Made by a program: the position numbers and the translations under genes. A stretch of DNA of 64,000 bases from Hamadaea tsunoensis DSM 44101 (GTDB lineage: Bacteria; Actinomycetota; Actinomycetes; Mycobacteriales; Micromonosporaceae), in NCBI RefSeq assembly GCF_000428945.1, contig NZ_AUAX01000002.1, forward strand, positions 124,001-188,000, in the 5' to 3' direction. Positions 42,947 through 52,433 of this stretch are shown piece after piece (position 1 is the first letter of the stretch; every line of letters starts with the position of its first letter). A model generated the notes under the pieces. It saw only the letters and a list, made by a program, of their open reading frames with translations. It ran no database searches and was not told where the DNA came from.

Positions 42947-42970
42947 ACCGGTTTCGAGCGGACCGCCGGG

Positions 42971-45900
42971 TCAGTCGGAGGCGAGGCCGGCGAGGCCCGT
43001 ACGGGCGCGCTCGCCGACGGGGTCGTCGCCCGCGGCCGCGAGGGCGAACCAGTACGCCGCCTCCTCCGCCTGCCCCTCGGCGGCCGAGACCTCCCCGAGC
43101 AGGACGCTCAGCAGCGGCGGAAGCGAAAACTCCGACCTGGGCTCGACCGGCTGCGCCGGGAGCGGCACAGGCTTCGGCGGGAGTTGGGCCACCGGTTCGG
43201 TGATGGACGCCAGCAGCTCGATCGCCCGGGCCCGGCTCGCGCCCGCCCCGGCCGCCAGCTCCGACAGCAGCTGCAGCCCGTCGGCGAACTGCGCGGTACG
43301 CACATAGTGCTCGCCCAGCGCCAGGCTCGCGCTGACGTACGTGTCGGGATCGGTGCCGCGGGCCGCCTCGCGGGCTCTGGTCAGCCACGCGACGGCCGCG
43401 TCGGGCTGGTGCTCGTCGAGGCTCATCTTCCCGAGCAGCAGCGCGGCTTCCGCCTTCTGATCGGTGTCGGCGGCGGCGACCTCGGCGAGGATCTCCCGCG
43501 CGGCGGCGGGCTCGCCCAGCCGGGACAGGGCGCTGCCGAGATAGCGCCCGGCCCGGGGGCGTACCCCGGCGTCGCCGTTCGCGTAGGCGTAGTCGAGTTC
43601 GGTCCGGGCGCCGGCCAGATCCTCGGTCACCAGCAGGGCGATCCCGATCTCCGTGCGGACGGCGGCCAGCCGCGGCGGGTCGCCCTCGGCGTGCTCCGCG
43701 GCGACCCGCAGGAACGGCAGCGCGTCGGCGCAGCGGTCGGCGGTGATCAGATCCACGCCCTGGTCGAGGAAGACCTCGACGATCTCCGCCGGGGTGTCCT
43801 GATCGACCGAGGCGCGCAGCAGCTCGATCGCGGCCGCCGCGTCGCCGCGGTCGAGCAGCATCGCCGCCAGCTCGCCGGTGATGACCCGCTCGAAGCCGTA
43901 GTCCCGCGTACGCGGATCGGCGGCGAGCTGCCGCAGGAGCCCCTCGGCCCGGGGCAGGTCGCCGATCTGGATCACCAGACCGATCCGGAACAGCTCCCCC
44001 ACGTACGCCACGGCCTCGTCGTCGTCGCCCGCGAGCCGCTCGAAGATCGCCTCCGCCTGTTCGGTGCGGTCCTCGTTGGCGTGGACGAACGCCTGCACGA
44101 TCTCGGCGTACGCGGCGACCTTGTGCTCCGATGTGGACACGGCGTCGTCGAGCATCGCCATGGCGCGGGCCGGATCGTCGGGGTAGATGATGCCGGCGTT
44201 GTTGATCCGGGCGAGGCCGGAGTACTCCGGGTGCCCGGCGGCGATCACCTCCTGGTACGCCGACTGCGCGCCCAGGTCGTCGTCGGCCGCTTCGAGCAGC
44301 TGGCCGAGCATGTAGCCGGCGCGCGGGGACAGCTGGGCGTGCCCCAGCCGGCTGACCTCGCGCAGCAGCTGGAGCGCGGCCTCGGTGTCGCCGTGCCGGG
44401 CGTCGAGGGCGGCGAGGTCGATCATCGCCATCGGCGCCCAGTCCCGGTGGCCGTCGCGGATGGCCCGCTCGTACGCCTCCCGCGCGCCGCGGATGTCCCC
44501 GCGGCCCGACAGCACGTCGCCGAGCAGGTCGGCGGCCCGGGCGGACTGCTCGGCATCACCGGCGTCGGCGGCCTCGGACAGCAGGTCGGCGGCCTCGTCC
44601 AGGTCGCCGGCCTGGCCGAGGAACCAGGCGAGGTTGACCTTCGCCAGGGCCACGGCGTGGCTGTCGTCGCTGGCGGCGGCCGCTTCCAGCAGTTCCCGGC
44701 CGGCCGTGAGGTCGCCTTCGTAGCTCAGCAGCGTGCCGAGGTTGGCCTGGGCGAGCGGGACGACCTCGGCGACCCCGGCGGCCAGGGACTGCTCCAGCAG
44801 CTGCCGGGCGTCGCGCAGCTCGCCGCGGTCGAGCAGGATGCCGCCGAGGGCGAGCTGGCCCAGCGGCCGCATGACGTCCTGCTGGCGGCGCAGGACCGTG
44901 CCGCGGACCAGGTCCTCGGGGTCCTCCGCGGTCAGCGGCTGCTCGCCGCGGTCGGTGGAGAGCATGGCGCGCTGCTGCTGCGGGCTGGAGATCTTCAGGT
45001 TCGCCAGGTGCGCCTGCGCGACCGAGGTGACCGTGGTGTCGTCGGCGAGCAGCGCGTCGCGCAGCAGCTGCTCGGCCCGGTCCGGCGCGTCGAGGTTGAT
45101 CAGGGTCAGGCCGAAGTCCAGCCGGGCGAGTTCGGCCACCTCGGGGACCGGGGACCGCAGGGCCTCCTCGAACAGGGGGCTCGCCGCCGCGAAAGCGCCG
45201 TCGGCGAACTCCAGCTCGGCCAGGAACAGCGTCGCCCAGGCGGTGACGGCCGGGTCGGCGTCGTCGGCGGCGCGTACGCGCCCGACCGCGGCCCGGGCGG
45301 TCCCGCCGTCCCCGCGCGCCGCGGCGGCGTACGCGACGGCGAGCAGTTCCCGCGGGGCGGCGGCGTCCAGCGCGATCGGCCACGCCCGGGCCGGGATGTC
45401 GACGGCCTCCACGCCGTCCCCGCCGTCGGCCATCGAGCGGACGTAGTTGTGGACCTGGTACGCGTCGTCCCCGGCCGCCGCCAGCAGAGCCGGTGCCTCG
45501 GCCGCCTGGAGCAGCGCCGACCGCCACCGCTGCTCGTCACCGGTCCCGGGCAGGTACGCCTCGAACAGCGTACGCAGTTGGGCGACGGGCACGGAACCGT
45601 TGAGGCCCATGCGATTCCAGTCGGCGGCGGCCCGCACGAGCGCCCAGGCCGGACCGTCCTCGGCGCGGATCTCGGCGTACCTGCGGGCGAGCAGGTCGGC
45701 GGCGCGCTCCTGCTCCTCCAGCCGCTCGTTGAGCATGATCGGCTTGACCCGGGCCAGGACGCCGCGGGCGTAGCTGCGCAGGACGCCGGCGTTGCCGTGG
45801 ATCTCGCGGTACATGTCGGCGTCCATCGTGGCCACGACGGTCACCGGCGGATCGTGGCGGGCGAGGCGGTCCAGCGCCTTGACGTTGAGGCCGAGCGGGC

Positions 45901-46915
45901 CGAGGAACAGCTGGAGCTCGTCGAGCCAGACGACCGCCGGACCGTCGCCGTAGGACAGTGCGAGCCGGGTCGCCTCCTCGACGCTGGCGTCGGAGACGAG
46001 CGGGGCGATCAGGCGCGCGTCCGCCATGTGCCGGCGCAGGTTCTCGATCAGGGTACGCGACTTGCCGGCCCCGCTGCCGCCGACGAGGAGCACGAACGGC
46101 TCGGCCGACAGCGCCGCGGCGAGCAGGCCGTCGACCTCGGGACGGGGCCGGTACTCCCCGGCGGGACCGGCCTGCACGCCGATGTCGTACATGTCGGCGT
46201 CGCGTACGCGCGGCAGCGAACCGTCGTCGGCCAGCGAGATCTGCAGCAGCTTCTGCAGGCGTTCCCGGTCGGCGCGGGTCAGCACCCGTTCGACGAGCCC
46301 GGCCAGCGGCGGCCAGTAGCCGGCGAGCACGTCGGCCGGGATCGCGTACGCGGTGCGCTGGTCGACCTTGCCGGGCCGGTCCTTGCGCACGGTCATGGCG
46401 ACGACGCCTTCGAGCTCCTCGTCCCAGACCGGGCCGCCGGAGAAGCCCTCCTCGATGCCCTGGCCGACGACGTCGCGGGACTGCAACGCCAGCCACTCCG
46501 CCTCGGCGGCGCCGACCAGGGTCACCAGCGCCGGGACGGCGTCGACCGGATGGGCGAGCGGGTAGCCGAGGGCCACCGCGCGATGGCCCACCACGTCGTC
46601 GGAACGGCGCAGCGGGGCCGGGACCGCGCCCGGCGGAGCGTCGGCGAGCAGTTCGAGGACGGCGATGTCGCCGCGCAGCGACGGCCCGGGCGGCTCGGGA
46701 TGCCAGCCGTCGGCCGTCACGCGTGCCTCGATGGGCTCGTGCGCGTCCGCGTACTGGAATTCGAGCCAGACCGGTTGCGGCTCGGCGCCGGGGGAGACGA
46801 CGTGGACGCACGTGACGACGTGCGTGCGGGTGACGAGGAAGCCCGCGCCGACGACGGGCCCGCCGGGGCTGCGGCGGACCTTCACCAGCCAGCCGGGCCG
46901 GACCGGGGTGGTCAT
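42971..46915 (-). CDS. Trypsin-like protease - AAA/NACHT-like NTPase - TPR protein
   Basis: 1314 residues; ATG 46915 overlaps the stop of the trypco1 gene (ATGA). Domain 1 (residues 1-210) is a trypsin-like protease with triad His in VVTCVHVV, Asp in RGDIAVLEL and Ser in EGFSGGPVW. Domain 2 (about 260-520) is a P-loop NTPase with Walker A GGSGAGKS and Walker B AVVWLDELQ. The rest (about 560-1310) is a long array of TPR-like helical repeats. Protease-NTPase-repeat fusions beside a trypsin-co-occurring domain are described as prokaryotic conflict/programmed-death modules. The repeats would sense, the NTPase switch, and the protease act. The active site looks intact. No phage gene nearby. Confidence 0.85.
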   Translation of the reverse strand: MTTPVRPGWLVKVRRSPGGPVVGAGFLVTRTHVVTCVHVVSPGAEPQPVWLEFQYADAHEPIEARVTADGWHPEPPGPSLRGDIAVLELLADAPPGAVPAPLRRSDDVVGHRAVALGYPLAHPVDAVPALVTLVGAAEAEWLALQSRDVVGQGIEEGFSGGPVWDEELEGVVAMTVRKDRPGKVDQRTAYAIPADVLAGYWPPLAGLVERVLTRADRERLQKLLQISLADDGSLPRVRDADMYDIGVQAGPAGEYRPRPEVDGLLAAALSAEPFVLLVGGSGAGKSRTLIENLRRHMADARLIAPLVSDASVEEATRLALSYGDGPAVVWLDELQLFLGPLGLNVKALDRLARHDPPVTVVATMDADMYREIHGNAGVLRSYARGVLARVKPIMLNERLEEQERAADLLARRYAEIRAEDGPAWALVRAAADWNRMGLNGSVPVAQLRTLFEAYLPGTGDEQRWRSALLQAAEAPALLAAAGDDAYQVHNYVRSMADGGDGVEAVDIPARAWPIALDAAAPRELLAVAYAAAARGDGGTARAAVGRVRAADDADPAVTAWATLFLAELEFADGAFAAASPLFEEALRSPVPEVAELARLDFGLTLINLDAPDRAEQLLRDALLADDTTVTSVAQAHLANLKISSPQQQRAMLSTDRGEQPLTAEDPEDLVRGTVLRRQQDVMRPLGQLALGGILLDRGELRDARQLLEQSLAAGVAEVVPLAQANLGTLLSYEGDLTAGRELLEAAAASDDSHAVALAKVNLAWFLGQAGDLDEAADLLSEAADAGDAEQSARAADLLGDVLSGRGDIRGAREAYERAIRDGHRDWAPMAMIDLAALDARHGDTEAALQLLREVSRLGHAQLSPRAGYMLGQLLEAADDDLGAQSAYQEVIAAGHPEYSGLARINNAGIIYPDDPARAMAMLDDAVSTSEHKVAAYAEIVQAFVHANEDRTEQAEAIFERLAGDDDEAVAYVGELFRIGLVIQIGDLPRAEGLLRQLAADPRTRDYGFERVITGELAAMLLDRGDAAAAIELLRASVDQDTPAEIVEVFLDQGVDLITADRCADALPFLRVAAEHAEGDPPRLAAVRTEIGIALLVTEDLAGARTELDYAYANGDAGVRPRAGRYLGSALSRLGEPAAAREILAEVAAADTDQKAEAALLLGKMSLDEHQPDAAVAWLTRAREAARGTDPDTYVSASLALGEHYVRTAQFADGLQLLSELAAGAGASRARAIELLASITEPVAQLPPKPVPLPAQPVEPRSEFSLPPLLSVLLGEVSAAEGQAEEAAYWFALAAAGDDPVGERARTGLAGLASD

Positions 46916-47232
46916 CGACCGGCGCCGCGTTCCCACTGCATGCGGACCACGAAGTGGCATTCCGCCGTGGAGCGGGCGACGACCGCGCCGACCTCGCCGG
47001 ACAGCTTGAGCCCGAACTCGATCTCGTGCGAGGTCGGCGCCATGGCGGCGATCGACTCCATGACCGCCGCGAGCGACGGGCGCAGCGAGTCCAGTGCCTG
47101 CTCCAGGCGCTGGCCGGCCTCGGCGATCGCGGTGCCGTTGCGCGCGACGCGCTGCAACCCGACCGACGGCTCGTCGACCTCGACGATCAGCGCGTCGCCG
47201 TTCTCGGTGCGGAACTGCACAAGGTCTGCCAC
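46912..47232 (-). CDS. CU044_2847 family protein (trypsin-co-occurring domain 1, trypco1)
   Basis: 106 residues from GTG 47232 (MADLVQFRTENGD), with AGGTGGG six bases upstream; GTG 47241 is an alternative. The opening and the C-terminal EIEFGLKLSGEVGAVVARS are characteristic of the trypco1 family, named for its neighbourhood with trypsin-like proteases. Translationally coupled to the trypsin-AAA-TPR gene. Family knowledge: predicted adaptor linking protease/NTPase effectors in conflict systems. The role here is inferred. Confidence 0.85.
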   Translation of the reverse strand: MADLVQFRTENGDALIVEVDEPSVGLQRVARNGTAIAEAGQRLEQALDSLRPSLAAVMESIAAMAPTSHEIEFGLKLSGEVGAVVARSTAECHFVVRMQWERGAGR

Positions 47233-47406
47233 CGTGCCCACCTGACTGTCCGAGTTGGAGGGGCGCTGCCGCGCGTGGCCCGAGCGTAGCCAGCCGGGCC
47301 CCCCGGCGGCTGGCCGAAAGCCGACATCCACCCGTCCGTACAGGGAGATCCGGCCGTCCGCATTCTTCGGTACGCTCGCCGCAGGAGCCGACCGCCGCCA
47401 GGCCAC

Positions 47407-47570
47407 AGGGTCTGTTTCAGAATTGCGGTCGAGGCACGGCGTGGTCCAGGCGGTGATCCGGCAAGGCTTGATCTTCGTCGGGATACCGGTGTTGTATCTC
47501 GGCGGAGATCAAACGCCGCCGGGCGCCGGCTGGGCCCGGCGTGACCGAACGGAATGCTGAAACAGACCCT
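47407..47570. mobile_element. 164-bp miniature inverted-repeat element (MITE)
   Basis: Perfect 14-bp terminal inverted repeats, AGGGTCTGTTTCAG (47407-47420) and its complement (47557-47570). They continue imperfectly for about 11 more bases (8 matches). No open frame inside and no clear target duplication. The ends resemble those of IS5-like actinobacterial insertion sequences, so it is probably a non-autonomous derivative (inference). Its right end stops five bases before the AGGGA ribosome binding region of the next gene, so it now forms the upstream region of that operon. Confidence 0.78.
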
Positions 47571-47590
47571 AGTCCCAGGGATGGTTGCCC

Positions 47591-48655
47591 GTGCATGTCG
47601 GGTTGGACCTGAGCACGCGCCAGGCCGTGGTCCGCGACGCCGCCGGCGTGATCGTCGTCGGCGAAGGACCGCCGCCGGGCGTGTCCACTGTGGTCGCCGC
47701 TGTTCCCGACGCGTGGCTGGCCGGCGATCCGGCCGGGGCCGCCGAAGGTGAACGGGCCCGCGACCGGCTGGACCGGGTCTGGCCCGTGCCCGTCGCCCAG
47801 ATGGTCGGCCGGGCCGCGGCCGCCCTGGCGAGCGTGGAGCCGGCCGTCGACGGCGTACACACCCTCTGCGACGTGTCCGCCGAGTCGGTCAGCGTGGTCG
47901 GCTGCCGGCGGTCCGGTACGCGGATCGAGGTGGTCGGCGCGTGGACCCGGCCGGTCGGCCGGCCGGGTTCCCTCGACCGGTTCCTCGCGGCGATCGACCG
48001 TGGCGGCCCCGACGATCACCGGCGCGCCCTCGCGGTCCTGGCCGCCGCCGCGCGCGCCGACCGGTACGCCGGGACGCCGGTCTACGACGGCATTGCGGCC
48101 GGCGAACTCCTGGCCGCCTTCGCACCGCTGCGCTCGGCGCTGCACGGTCTGCCGCGGCCCGGTCTCGTCTTCGGTCCGGCGGCCGGCGCGCTGCCCGCCG
48201 GACTGCTCGACACCGCCACCGCCGACGCCGTCCTGCTGCCCGCCGACGCCGCCGCCCGGGGCGCACTGCTCATCGCCGAGGGGGCGGTACGCGTACCGCA
48301 GCCGGCGCCGGGCCGCCTGGCGCTGCCGGTGCACCGCGTGCTCGGCGGCGAACTCGTCGACGAGACGCTGACCCTGGTCGAGGCGGGACAGCCGTACCCG
48401 GCCTGGGTGGTGGCGCCGGACGGCCCGCTCACCGTCGAGGTACGCCCCGGCGATCCCCTGCGCCTGCGATGGCAGGACGAGTCGGTCACCGCCTCGGTGC
48501 CGGCCGCCGGGCTGTACCGGTTCGGATTCTGGCCGGCCCACACCGGGCCCGGCTTCGTCGTCCTGCGACCGGTCCCGGCGGGCGAACCGGTCCTCGTCGC
48601 CCTGCCCGCGATCCCCGATCCGCGGCAGCCCCAGCCCACGGCACCCCTGCCGTAG
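47591..48655 (+). CDS. Degenerate actin/Hsp70-fold ATPase-like protein
   Basis: 354 residues from GTG 47591; TTG 47585 is an alternative. VGLDLSTRQAVVRD at the N-terminus resembles the phosphate-1 loop of actin/Hsp70 ATPases, TLCDVSAESVSVVG the phosphate-2 loop, and LVFGPAAGALPAGLLD the adenosine loop, but several catalytic positions differ. The C-terminal 120 residues are beta-rich. First of two co-directional genes, 19 bases before the coiled-coil gene. Together with the intact Hsp70 downstream it suggests an Hsp70-like regulator or pseudo-ATPase. Confidence 0.65.
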   Translation: MHVGLDLSTRQAVVRDAAGVIVVGEGPPPGVSTVVAAVPDAWLAGDPAGAAEGERARDRLDRVWPVPVAQMVGRAAAALASVEPAVDGVHTLCDVSAESVSVVGCRRSGTRIEVVGAWTRPVGRPGSLDRFLAAIDRGGPDDHRRALAVLAAAARADRYAGTPVYDGIAAGELLAAFAPLRSALHGLPRPGLVFGPAAGALPAGLLDTATADAVLLPADAAARGALLIAEGAVRVPQPAPGRLALPVHRVLGGELVDETLTLVEAGQPYPAWVVAPDGPLTVEVRPGDPLRLRWQDESVTASVPAAGLYRFGFWPAHTGPGFVVLRPVPAGEPVLVALPAIPDPRQPQPTAPLP

Positions 48656-48674
48656 ACGCCCCCGGAGGCAGAGC

Positions 48675-49610
48675 ATGACCGAACAGGTGCGGGCGGACCT
48701 CGCGGCGGCCCTCGCGGACGATGCCGCCGACGCACCGCTGCGCGTCCTGCGGCTGGCCTTCGAGCTGGCCGCGCCGACGCTGTCGGCGGCCGGATCCGAC
48801 GGCGGCGTCACCGCCATCGAGGCGGTCATCGCCCTCGACGAGGCGTTCTCCGCCGCCGCGCCGGTACTGGCGGCCGCACCGGCTCTGCTCGACGCGGCGG
48901 CCGCCGGGTCCGCGGTCGACGACTACGTGCGCGGCACCGCGACGGACGTGGCGACGCTGGCCGGGCGGCTGGCCGCGACCCGCTCGGAGTGGGAGGACGT
49001 ACGCCGGTCGGAGGAGGATCTGCGCGCCCGCGCGGCCGAGCACGAGGAGCTGCTGGTACGCGTACACGAGCTGCGCCGCCTGGCCCGGCTGGTGACCGCG
49101 CTCGACGAACTGGCCGCCCAGCGGGCCCTGGTGGACGAGCGGCTGGAACTGTTGCGCGGCACGGCCGGCGTGGCCGTCGAGGGCCTCAGCGCGGCGGCCG
49201 GCGACCTGGTGACGCTGACCGGCGAGCGGCTGGATCTGCTCGCCGCGCCCGCCCGGGAGGCGCTGGCCGAGGCCGCCGAGCGGCAGGCGCGGCTGGCCGA
49301 GCTGGAAGCGCGCCTGACCACGGCGCGGGCCGGCCTGGCCGCGGCGACCGCCCGGCAGGCGGCGCTGACCGCCGAGCATGACCAGACGGTCGCGGCCCTG
49401 CGCGAGCACGAGGCCGCCGACCGGGCCGTCGCGGCGGCGCTGGCCGCGTTCGGGCCGGCCGCGGAGACCGACGCGCTGGCCCGCCTGACCACCGTCCTCG
49501 ACGAGGTACGCGGCCGGCTGACCGAAGTGGACGGTGCGCTCGGCGCCCACCTCGCGGCCGCGGCGGCCCGGCACGACGGGACCGCCGCCGGCCGGGCCCT
49601 TTCCGCCTGA
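48675..49610 (+). CDS. Ala-rich coiled-coil protein
   Basis: 311 residues, ATG 48675 with GGAGG upstream. The first 90 residues are helical and Ala-rich. Residues 95-260 form heptad-like coiled coil rich in Leu, Ala, Arg and Glu. No signal peptide or enzymatic motif. In an operon with the actin-fold gene and convergent with the Hsp70 gene. Probably a structural partner of the surrounding NTPases (inference). Confidence 0.7.
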   Translation: MTEQVRADLAAALADDAADAPLRVLRLAFELAAPTLSAAGSDGGVTAIEAVIALDEAFSAAAPVLAAAPALLDAAAAGSAVDDYVRGTATDVATLAGRLAATRSEWEDVRRSEEDLRARAAEHEELLVRVHELRRLARLVTALDELAAQRALVDERLELLRGTAGVAVEGLSAAAGDLVTLTGERLDLLAAPAREALAEAAERQARLAELEARLTTARAGLAAATARQAALTAEHDQTVAALREHEAADRAVAAALAAFGPAAETDALARLTTVLDEVRGRLTEVDGALGAHLAAAAARHDGTAAGRALSA

Positions 49611-49693
49611 ACCCACGGCAAGGCAGGGCCACTCAAGAAGAGGCGGGCCACTCAAGAAACGAGCAGCCCGCCTGAACCCTCAGCCGGCGGCGC

Positions 49694-51652
49694 TCAGGAG
49701 ATGAGCAGCTCGGCCTCGCGGGCCTGCGCCTCCAGGCGCAGCGCGAGGTCGGCCGCGATCTTGGCGCCCAGGTTCGGGCCCTCCTTCTCCAGGAACTCGT
49801 TGGCGAGTTGGAGGGCCAGCCGGCCCTCCTCGACCGAGGCGGACGACTTGAGCCGCTGCACCAGGCCCTCCTCGCTCTTCAGCTGGCGCATCCAGAGCGG
49901 CAGGTTCGAGGTCTGCGCCTTCTCCAGGGCCGCCTCCCGCCCGATCACCAGCGTCACCATCGCGGCGACGAACGCGACGACGGCGCCGACCGGCCCCATC
50001 GCCAGCACGATCGCGCCGGTGCTGGTCAGCAGCCAGGTACCGAGGATGCCGAGGACGACGGTGTTGATCGCGGTGGCCATCGTCCCGATCGCCTCCGTGC
50101 CGGGGGTGATGTTCGGGGCCAGGTCGACCTCCGTGGAACCGCTCACCTTCTGCCGCTGCAAGGCCATCGCCGCCGGCGGGATCCGCCAGCGGTTGCAGAT
50201 CGGCCGGGTCAACGCCTCCAGCGCCGGCTGCATCTCGTCCTGCCAGTCGGAGATGATCCTGTTGACCTTCGGGTTGTTGGGCCGGGTGATGTCGGCGCGC
50301 ATCTCGCTGGCGACCTGGGCGGCCATGTCCCGCAGCGTCTTGATCCGGCCCGAGCGCCACTGCTGGAACGCGGGGATGACGTACCGCTCGGTCATGCCCT
50401 CGGTCAGCCCGGCCCCCAGCCGCTGCGCGAGGTCCGGCAGCCGGTCGGCCACGAGCAGGCTGATGCCGGTGCCGGTGGTCAGGCTCGTGATGTCGGACCG
50501 GAACCCGCCGGCGCGTACGCCGATCCGGCCCGCCAGCGCCAGGCCGCGCGCGATGGCCACCTCGGGTTCCGAGCCGAGCAGGGTCCGGTCCGGGCCGAAG
50601 ACGGTCCGGGTGATCTCCTGCACGAACGTCATCCGGGAGGCGCCGCCGGTCAGCAGCACCGAGTCCGGCGGGTCGGCCAGCCCGGCGGCGACGGTCATCA
50701 GGTCGTCGCGGAACGCCTCCGGCCACGACCGCCCGCCGAGCGCCGGCTGCGGGGTGGCCAGGATCGCGGTCATCTCCTCCTCGCCGACCTCGATCGGGAA
50801 GTAGACGGCGCCGGTCCGCGTGATCAGCTTGTAGGTCTTGATGATGACCGAGTTGGGGCTGGACAGGTCGGCCGGGTCGATGAGGAAGTACTCCTCCTTG
50901 ATCCGGCGGCAGAACACCTCCAGCCGCAGCCGCTGGAACGGGCTCTCCCCGAGCGCGTCCTCGATCTCCGCCCGCTGCGGGCTGGCCTCGATCGCCCGGC
51001 GCAGCATGGTCTGCTCGATCAGGCCCGCGCCCAGCGCCGTGCCGCGGTCGCTCGGCGCCATCCGCCGCTTCACCACGCTGGTGAAGTCCGTTGTGGACGA
51101 TCCGACGTCGACGATGAGCACCGAGCCCGACAGCTGGCCGGCCGTCACCGGCACCTCGCCGGAATCCCGCGCGTAGAGCAGGGCCGCCCGCGACTCCGGC
51201 ACCACCTCGACCGTCGTATAGGGATCGTCGAGGCCGGGCACGGCCAGCAGCTTCGCGTACTCCTTCAGCAGTTCCTTGTCCCAGCCGGACGGCGCGCCGA
51301 AGACCCAGCGGCGGGCGCCGTCGCGGCGCACCGAGCCTTTGCCGGTGACGTCGGCGACGATCGTCTCGACCAGCAGCCGGGTCGGCACGTGCATCGCCGG
51401 ATCGTCCAGGTGCGGGGACTTGAACGCCAGGTACAGCTGCGTCGTGCCGTCGGTGATGGCACTCTCCCCCACCAGCACGCCACGCGTGGGATGCACCGCG
51501 ACGGCGGTGATGTGCTGGCGTCCCTTGCCCTGCGCGCCGGTCAGCGACAGCGCCCGCGGCGCCGCGTCCTCACGCGCCTGCACGACCGTCAGCGCCGTCT
51601 CGCCGTGCCCGAGATCGAACCCGATGACCTGGGTGTCCATGGTGTCGCTCAT
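49694..51652 (-). CDS. Membrane-anchored Hsp70-like ATPase
   Basis: 652 residues, ATG 51652 with GGAGGAG upstream and a one-base overlap with the preceding stop. Hsp70 ATPase loops are intact: VIGFDLGHGETALTVV, VLIVDVGSSTTDFTSV and VLLTGGASRMTFV. There is no DnaK-type substrate-binding beta domain. After residue 440 comes a helical region, then two membrane helices at about residues 530-572 (TWLLTSTGAIVLAMG and VGAVVAFVAAMVTLVI), and a final amphipathic tail. It would place an Hsp70 motor at the membrane. Last gene of a seven-gene operon with a GrpE-like protein just upstream. Confidence 0.88.
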   Translation of the reverse strand: MSDTMDTQVIGFDLGHGETALTVVQAREDAAPRALSLTGAQGKGRQHITAVAVHPTRGVLVGESAITDGTTQLYLAFKSPHLDDPAMHVPTRLLVETIVADVTGKGSVRRDGARRWVFGAPSGWDKELLKEYAKLLAVPGLDDPYTTVEVVPESRAALLYARDSGEVPVTAGQLSGSVLIVDVGSSTTDFTSVVKRRMAPSDRGTALGAGLIEQTMLRRAIEASPQRAEIEDALGESPFQRLRLEVFCRRIKEEYFLIDPADLSSPNSVIIKTYKLITRTGAVYFPIEVGEEEMTAILATPQPALGGRSWPEAFRDDLMTVAAGLADPPDSVLLTGGASRMTFVQEITRTVFGPDRTLLGSEPEVAIARGLALAGRIGVRAGGFRSDITSLTTGTGISLLVADRLPDLAQRLGAGLTEGMTERYVIPAFQQWRSGRIKTLRDMAAQVASEMRADITRPNNPKVNRIISDWQDEMQPALEALTRPICNRWRIPPAAMALQRQKVSGSTEVDLAPNITPGTEAIGTMATAINTVVLGILGTWLLTSTGAIVLAMGPVGAVVAFVAAMVTLVIGREAALEKAQTSNLPLWMRQLKSEEGLVQRLKSSASVEEGRLALQLANEFLEKEGPNLGAKIAADLALRLEAQAREAELLIS

Positions 51653-52416
51653 CAGTGCTCCTCCTCCGCGGTCCGGGTCGGCTCCAGCGCCTCGCCGCGC
51701 AACAACACCGGGTGTACGCCGACGATGGCCGGCCGCGTCGTCTGCGGCCCGGACCGGTCGGGGTCGGGATGCGGGCCGACGTTGAACAGGTCGCGGTCGG
51801 CCCCGTCGAAGTCTTTGACCTGTATGCCTTTGCGTTCGAGCTTGGCCCGGACTTCTTTGATCTTGGTGAGGGCCATCGTGTCGTCGGCGGTGAACAGCTC
51901 CTGGAAGACGCGCAGCAGCTCGACGTCGGCGCCCCACGGCAGCGGGGCGGCGGGGCGCGGGGCCGGGGTGGACAGCTCCATCAGCCGGTCGATCGCATGG
52001 AAGGCCGCGCCGAGCTGGCCGAAGTACGCCCCGCCGTCGACCCGGTCGCGGCGGTCGGTGGTGTCGCGCAGCTTTCCCTGCGGCTCCGGATCCGGCGAGG
52101 ACCCGCCGATGCGCACGCCCATGATCGTGATCCCGGACCGGCCGCTCTCCTCGGTCCGCTCGGTGCGGGCCCGGACCGGCGCTTCCCGCAGGGTCATCAG
52201 CACACCGGTCAGCGTGCCGAGCAGGGTGCGCACCTGCTCGGCCCGAGCGTCGCTGGTGGCGCCGAACGCTTCCCCGAGGACATGGTCGATGGCCAACGCA
52301 CTCCAGCCTTCGACAGTCCCACGCGGCACTCTCGACCAGTTCTGCCCTTTCGCCACGCGCTCGGCGTCCCAGCGGTCGAAGATCGGCCCGAGGGCCGGCA
52401 TCTGTCGTTCACCCAC
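51652..52416 (-). CDS. GrpE-like / unknown partner of the Hsp70
   Basis: 254 residues from GTG 52416 with GGAGT upstream; ATG 52401 is an alternative. I do not recognise the N-terminal half. The C-terminal part (TKIKEVRAKLERKGIQVKD, then TRPAIVG and VLLRGEALEPTR) has the length and pattern of the GrpE head domain, including the end resembling GrpE's RVLRPA. Its position immediately before an Hsp70 supports a nucleotide-exchange role. This is a weak-similarity inference, and an unrelated adaptor is equally possible. Confidence 0.5.
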   Translation of the reverse strand: MGERQMPALGPIFDRWDAERVAKGQNWSRVPRGTVEGWSALAIDHVLGEAFGATSDARAEQVRTLLGTLTGVLMTLREAPVRARTERTEESGRSGITIMGVRIGGSSPDPEPQGKLRDTTDRRDRVDGGAYFGQLGAAFHAIDRLMELSTPAPRPAAPLPWGADVELLRVFQELFTADDTMALTKIKEVRAKLERKGIQVKDFDGADRDLFNVGPHPDPDRSGPQTTRPAIVGVHPVLLRGEALEPTRTAEEEH

Positions 52417-52433
52417 AGCCCACTCCAAACCCC

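Noticed and set aside
42770-47245. 1491-codon open frame on the plus strand opposite the trypsin-AAA-TPR gene
   Set aside because: No recognisable motif, repetitive charged composition; the minus-strand frame carries complete protease and NTPase motifs.
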